Both the position numbers and the translations under genes were made by a program. From positions 1 through 7,699 of the forward strand of contig DATDMG010000061.1 in assembly GCA_036518955.1 (NCBI GenBank): DNA of 7,699 nt, given 5' to 3'. This document shows, one piece after another, positions 5,534 to 7,699 of the stretch. Source of the stretch: DATDMG01 sp036518955 (GTDB lineage: Bacteria; Actinomycetota; Actinomycetes; Actinomycetales; Kineosporiaceae). Under the pieces are notes generated by a model. It searched no databases. It saw only the letters and a list, made by a program, of their open reading frames with translations, and was not told where the DNA came from. Positions within the stretch are counted from its first letter, which is position 1. Each line of letters opens with the position of its first letter.

Positions 5534-7125
5534 CGGACCGCCTCCACCAACTCGGCGAGAGACTCGACCACGCACTGGCCGAGGATCTCCAGGTCCGGCA
5601 TGGCGTCCCGATCGCCGTGCAGCCCGTAGTACACCCCACCGTCGTAGGAGGTGAGCCCGACGCTCAGGGCCTGACCCTTGGCGAGCGGGATCACCGGGTA
5701 GGAGGCGAGCATCCGCGACCCGTCCAGGAAGAGCGGCAGCTGGGGGCCGGGGACGTTGGTCACCACCAGGTTGAACAGCCGGCGGGACAGGCCGCTCGCG
5801 ACCCGAGCCCCGAGCGAGTGCAGCGTCGGTGGCGCGAACCCGGCGATCCCGGCGATCGTCCGTGCGCTCACCGCCTGGCTGCCCTCGCGGTGCGCACGCG
5901 TCTGGTACGCGACCTGGTGCAGGCGGATCAGCGGGCTCGCCTCGCCGGTGGGCAGGTCTACCAAGATCGAGGAAACACCGCTCCCCAGCGGCGACGCCAG
6001 GGCGTCGCCGGCCCGCACGCTCATCGGGACCAGCGCCCGGAGCAGGCTGGAGGGGCGCACCGGCTCCCCCCGGGTGAGCAGCCAGGCCCGCAGCGCCCCG
6101 GCCAGAGTCGCCAGGATGACGTCGTTGATCGTCGGCTCGACCCGGGGGACCACCCCGTTCGGGGAGCCATCGATCCCACCGACCGTGACGACCGCCAGCG
6201 GGTCGTCGTCCCGGTCGCGGCCCGGGTCATGGTCGAGGGCACGGCCGCCGTCGAGCCCGGGCGCCGGTTCGGCCTCCCGCCCCACCCGCCGGGCGCCCTG
6301 GGCGCTGAACACCGCCTTCCCGCGCCGGGGCCGGGGCGGGGTGAGGAGGTGATTGCGGACAGCCCGGTGGTCGGCCAGGTCGGTGGCGACCATCCGGAAC
6401 CGCCGGTGCCCGCCGATGTCAGGGTTGAGCGGGCTGCGCGGCGTCGGTCTGGTCGCCGTCCGCGCGGCCAGGCCCCCGACGACGTCGAACAGCCTGCCGG
6501 CTCCTGCCTGGATATCGGCCATGTCGGCGCGCAGCGTGTCGAGGATCTGCCTCGGGGCGCGCACCGAGTCTGCCACCGCCCCGACCACGAGCTCGACCAG
6601 CGACGGTTCCGGCGCCGGGCGCCACAGCTGAGTCGGCGGGTCGTACCCGCCCGGCGACTCGTCGAGCACCATCTGACCCAGGTCGACCGCGTGCACGCCG
6701 TCGACGAGCGCCTGATGCACCTTCGTGATCACGGCGAAGCGGCCCCCCTCCAGTCCCTCGACCAGGGTCAGCTCCCACAGCGGTCGCGATCGGTCCAGGT
6801 GGCGGGCCTGCAACCGGGCGACGAGCTCCTCCAGCTGGTGCCTGGTACCCGGCCTGGGCAACCCGCTGCGCCGCACGTGGTAGCTGATGTCGAAGCGCTC
6901 GTCATCCACCCATACCGGGTTGGCCAGCCGACCGGGGACCGCCCGTACCCGCTGCCGGTACCGCGGAACGTAGGCGATACGTGCCTGCACGTAGCGAATC
7001 AAGGTGGCATGGTCCACCGGGCCTGCGGTCGGCTCGAACACCAGCACGGAACCGACGTGCATCGGTGTCGTCGGCTCCTCCAGGTAGAGGAACGAGACGT
7101 CGAGCGGTGACAACCGATCCGGCAC
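5530..7125 (-). CDS. WS/DGAT family wax ester synthase/diacylglycerol acyltransferase, HQxxxDG variant
   Basis: The 531-residue protein has the two-domain layout of bacterial WS/DGATs, which transfer acyl groups from acyl-CoA to diacylglycerol or fatty alcohol at the membrane face to make storage lipid. Seen directly: RLSPLDVSFLYLEEPTTPMH at 4-23; SRPLWELTLVEGL at 113-125; the active-site region KVHQALVDGVHAVDL at 135-149; the C-terminal domain with PTINDVILATLAGALRAWL at 331-349; LVPMSVR at 365-371; and VVTNVPGPQLPLFLDG at 454-469. The motif usually reads HHxxxDG with the second His catalytic. Here it reads H137-Q138-A-L-V-D-G, so activity needs proof. A variable, Asp/Arg-rich insert spans about 262-330. 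The GTG at 7125 is preferred because it starts the family N-terminus and follows GGGAGAAGG by 6 bases; the frame is open back to 7245 without family similarity. It is the first gene of the operon and its stop overlaps the patatin start (GTGA). Confidence 0.92.
   Translation of the reverse strand: MPDRLSPLDVSFLYLEEPTTPMHVGSVLVFEPTAGPVDHATLIRYVQARIAYVPRYRQRVRAVPGRLANPVWVDDERFDISYHVRRSGLPRPGTRHQLEELVARLQARHLDRSRPLWELTLVEGLEGGRFAVITKVHQALVDGVHAVDLGQMVLDESPGGYDPPTQLWRPAPEPSLVELVVGAVADSVRAPRQILDTLRADMADIQAGAGRLFDVVGGLAARTATRPTPRSPLNPDIGGHRRFRMVATDLADHRAVRNHLLTPPRPRRGKAVFSAQGARRVGREAEPAPGLDGGRALDHDPGRDRDDDPLAVVTVGGIDGSPNGVVPRVEPTINDVILATLAGALRAWLLTRGEPVRPSSLLRALVPMSVRAGDALASPLGSGVSSILVDLPTGEASPLIRLHQVAYQTRAHREGSQAVSARTIAGIAGFAPPTLHSLGARVASGLSRRLFNLVVTNVPGPQLPLFLDGSRMLASYPVIPLAKGQALSVGLTSYDGGVYYGLHGDRDAMPDLEILGQCVVESLAELVEAVR
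5541..5545 (-). promoter_or_regulatory. Ribosome binding site that fixes the patatin GTG start
   Basis: On the minus strand GGAGG lies within the last codons of the acyltransferase gene and is 7 bases before the GTG at 5533. It decides for this start over the in-frame GTG codons at 5575 and 5506, and supports re-initiation by ribosomes finishing the acyltransferase. Confidence 0.8.
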
Positions 7126-7259
7126 CAGGCACCTTCTCCCATGCTCACCCGCATCCGCGAGTCCTGTGCGATGGTCCCACGCGGCGGCGACGGTTTCGCG
7201 CCCGCGTGACGTCGACGGGCAGGCGTGGCCCGCAACGTGATGCACGCTAGCCTCCCGGC
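7126..7259. promoter_or_regulatory. Divergent promoter region between the acyltransferase operon and the lipoprotein gene
   Basis: These 134 bases separate two divergent starts. The minus strand carries the GGGAGAAGG ribosome binding site at 7132-7140 for the acyltransferase. The plus strand ends in the leaderless-type promoter described separately. I could not identify a convincing -10/-35 pair for the minus-strand operon. Confidence 0.55.
7248..7253 (+). promoter_or_regulatory. Probable -10 element of a leaderless promoter for the lipoprotein gene
   Basis: TAGCCT fits the actinobacterial TANNNT -10 pattern and ends 6 bases before the ATG at 7260, so transcription would be expected to begin at or next to the A of the ATG. 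No GGAGG-like sequence lies upstream of that ATG, which agrees with leaderless translation. The -35 region around 7224-7230 shows no consensus, as is common in this group. Confidence 0.5.
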
Positions 7260-7601
7260 ATGGTCATCGGTTCGCACCGACCGCGATTCCTCGCCGTGGT
7301 GGCGGTGGCAGGTACCCTCGCCACGGCCGGCTGCTCGTCGCCGTCCGGCTCGCGGCCCTCCGCAGGCACCGCCGCCGTGGGTCCGATCACCTCCTCGGCG
7401 GGCTCCAGCACGTCCCCCGATGACTCCGCGGCCGACTCGCGGGTCACGACCGGGGCGGCCACCCCTACCAGCCGAGTGGTGCAGGTGCACGTCGACGGCA
7501 GCAAGGTCACCCCGGCGCCGGCCGACCTCACGGTGGCCCGGGGCGAGACCGTCACGTTCGTGGTGACGTCGGCGATCTCGGCCCAGTTTGTCGCGCGCTG
7601 A
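7260..7601 (+). CDS. Cupredoxin-like lipoprotein, interrupted; 3' end belongs to foreign sequence
   Basis: The reading frame gives 113 residues, but only about the first 104 look like one gene. Seen directly: a basic N-terminus and hydrophobic core (RFLAVVAVAGTLATAG, 9-24), followed by Cys25 in a lipobox-like TAGC with Thr at the -3 position, which is less usual; a Ser/Thr/Pro/Ala-rich linker (26-72); then VVQVHVDGSKVTPAPADL (73-90) and TVARGETVTFVVTSA (91-105), the start of a cupredoxin-like beta domain of the type that normally continues with an HVHG-like stretch. Instead the frame ends in ISAQFVAR and a stop, and this last part is antisense to an M16 peptidase fragment. The intact protein would be anchored to the outer face of the membrane and might bind copper, but the ligand region is missing here. 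The ATG at 7260 is supported by the signal peptide and the nearby promoter. The true gene probably continues in the source genome. Confidence 0.65.
   Translation: MVIGSHRPRFLAVVAVAGTLATAGCSSPSGSRPSAGTAAVGPITSSAGSSTSPDDSAADSRVTTGAATPTSRVVQVHVDGSKVTPAPADLTVARGETVTFVVTSAISAQFVAR
7550..7571. other. Apparent chimeric junction between actinobacterial and foreign sequence
   Basis: These 22 bases fit two unrelated proteins. On the plus strand they encode VTFVVTS of the cupredoxin-like domain. On the minus strand they encode the DVTTNVT end of an M16 peptidase fragment. To the left only the lipoprotein continues; to the right only the peptidase does. A shared word of about this length is what could join two genomes falsely in a short-k-mer assembly, or truly by illegitimate recombination. 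Confidence 0.7.
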
Positions 7602-7699
7602 TGGTTGCCGATCGTGCTGTACGGCGAATAGGTGTAGCCCTTCGCCTCACGAATGTTGCTCGTGATTCGCGAGCCGAACGCGCCGCCGAGCAACGCGTC
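7550..7699 (-). CDS. M16 (insulinase-like) zinc peptidase fragment, C-terminal-domain piece
   Basis: Fifty residues run from the right edge and match the C-terminal M16 domain pattern: DALLGGAFGSRITSNIREAK, then the GYTYSPYSTIG stretch and WAEIADVTTNVT. The Arg-x-x-x-Gly-Tyr/Leu-x-Tyr block is the conserved substrate-binding loop of M16B-type peptidases. The catalytic HxxEH motif would be in the N-terminal domain, off the right edge. After the final VT the reading frame continues into sequence antisense to the lipoprotein gene with no M16 similarity, so the gene is broken at about 7550. By my count G+C over 7581-7699 is about 63%, against about 76% over 7261-7380. The style of the sequence recalls Acidobacteriota or other environmental Gram-negatives, which is an impression, not a search result. 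Confidence 0.8.

Noticed and set aside
4365..5639. Upstream extension of the DUF6912 frame to a 588-residue protein
   Set aside because: The extension overlaps the patatin gene in another frame and lacks motifs. The ATG at 4364 has a ribosome binding site and gives the family N-terminus.
5305..7110. Plus-strand 601-codon open frame with RHRTSTRHRT-like repeats
   Set aside because: It is antisense to the acyltransferase and patatin genes. Its repeats are only the reverse reading of the 18-base array.
7260..7601. Complete novel 113-residue secreted protein
   Set aside because: The last residues are antisense to conserved M16 peptidase sequence and the cupredoxin-like domain is cut, so the stop at 7601 is probably not the gene's own.

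Overview
The window is a stretch of very G+C-rich DNA with actinobacterial gene content. This is an inference from a codon third position almost always G or C, frequent GTG starts, GGAGG-type ribosome binding sites, a WS/DGAT acyltransferase, and a small protein of the actinobacterial DUF6912 type. No RNA gene, insertion sequence, CRISPR array or phage gene was found. Both ends are cut: the left edge lies inside a proline-catabolism gene, and the right edge lies inside a fragment that seems to come from a different genome.

Layout, left to right. Positions 1-697 (minus) hold the first 232 residues of an L-glutamate gamma-semialdehyde dehydrogenase (pruA). A 284-base gap with an AT-richer patch near 917-950 separates it from a divergent alpha/beta-hydrolase-fold gene (982-1863, plus). 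All three catalytic positions of that protein appear to be replaced. Its 3' end overlaps a phosphotransferase gene (1791-2933, minus) by 73 bases, tail to tail. The phosphotransferase is coupled by an ATGA overlap to an upstream VanZ-like membrane protein (2930-3664, minus, GTG start). A 208-base gap with nested hairpins follows.

Positions 3873-7125 are a three-gene minus-strand operon read from right to left: a WS/DGAT acyltransferase, then a patatin-like lipase, then a DUF6912 protein. They are joined by 4-base GTGA and ATGA overlaps. The operon pairs an enzyme family that builds neutral lipid with a family that hydrolyses acyl esters, so the products plausibly act on the same lipid pool. 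The DUF6912 partner has no known role.

From 7260 (plus) a lipoprotein gene begins from what looks like a leaderless promoter and enters a cupredoxin-like domain. That domain is interrupted around 7550-7571. From there to the end, the minus strand encodes a clear piece of an M16 (insulinase-type) metallopeptidase with lower G+C. This looks like a chimeric junction, either an assembly artefact or a recombination, and it is the first thing to check before using the right end.

I see no certain new system. The most interesting real biology is the degenerate hydrolase, the acyltransferase/patatin/DUF6912 cassette with an HQ active-site variant, and two in-frame minisatellite-like repeats.
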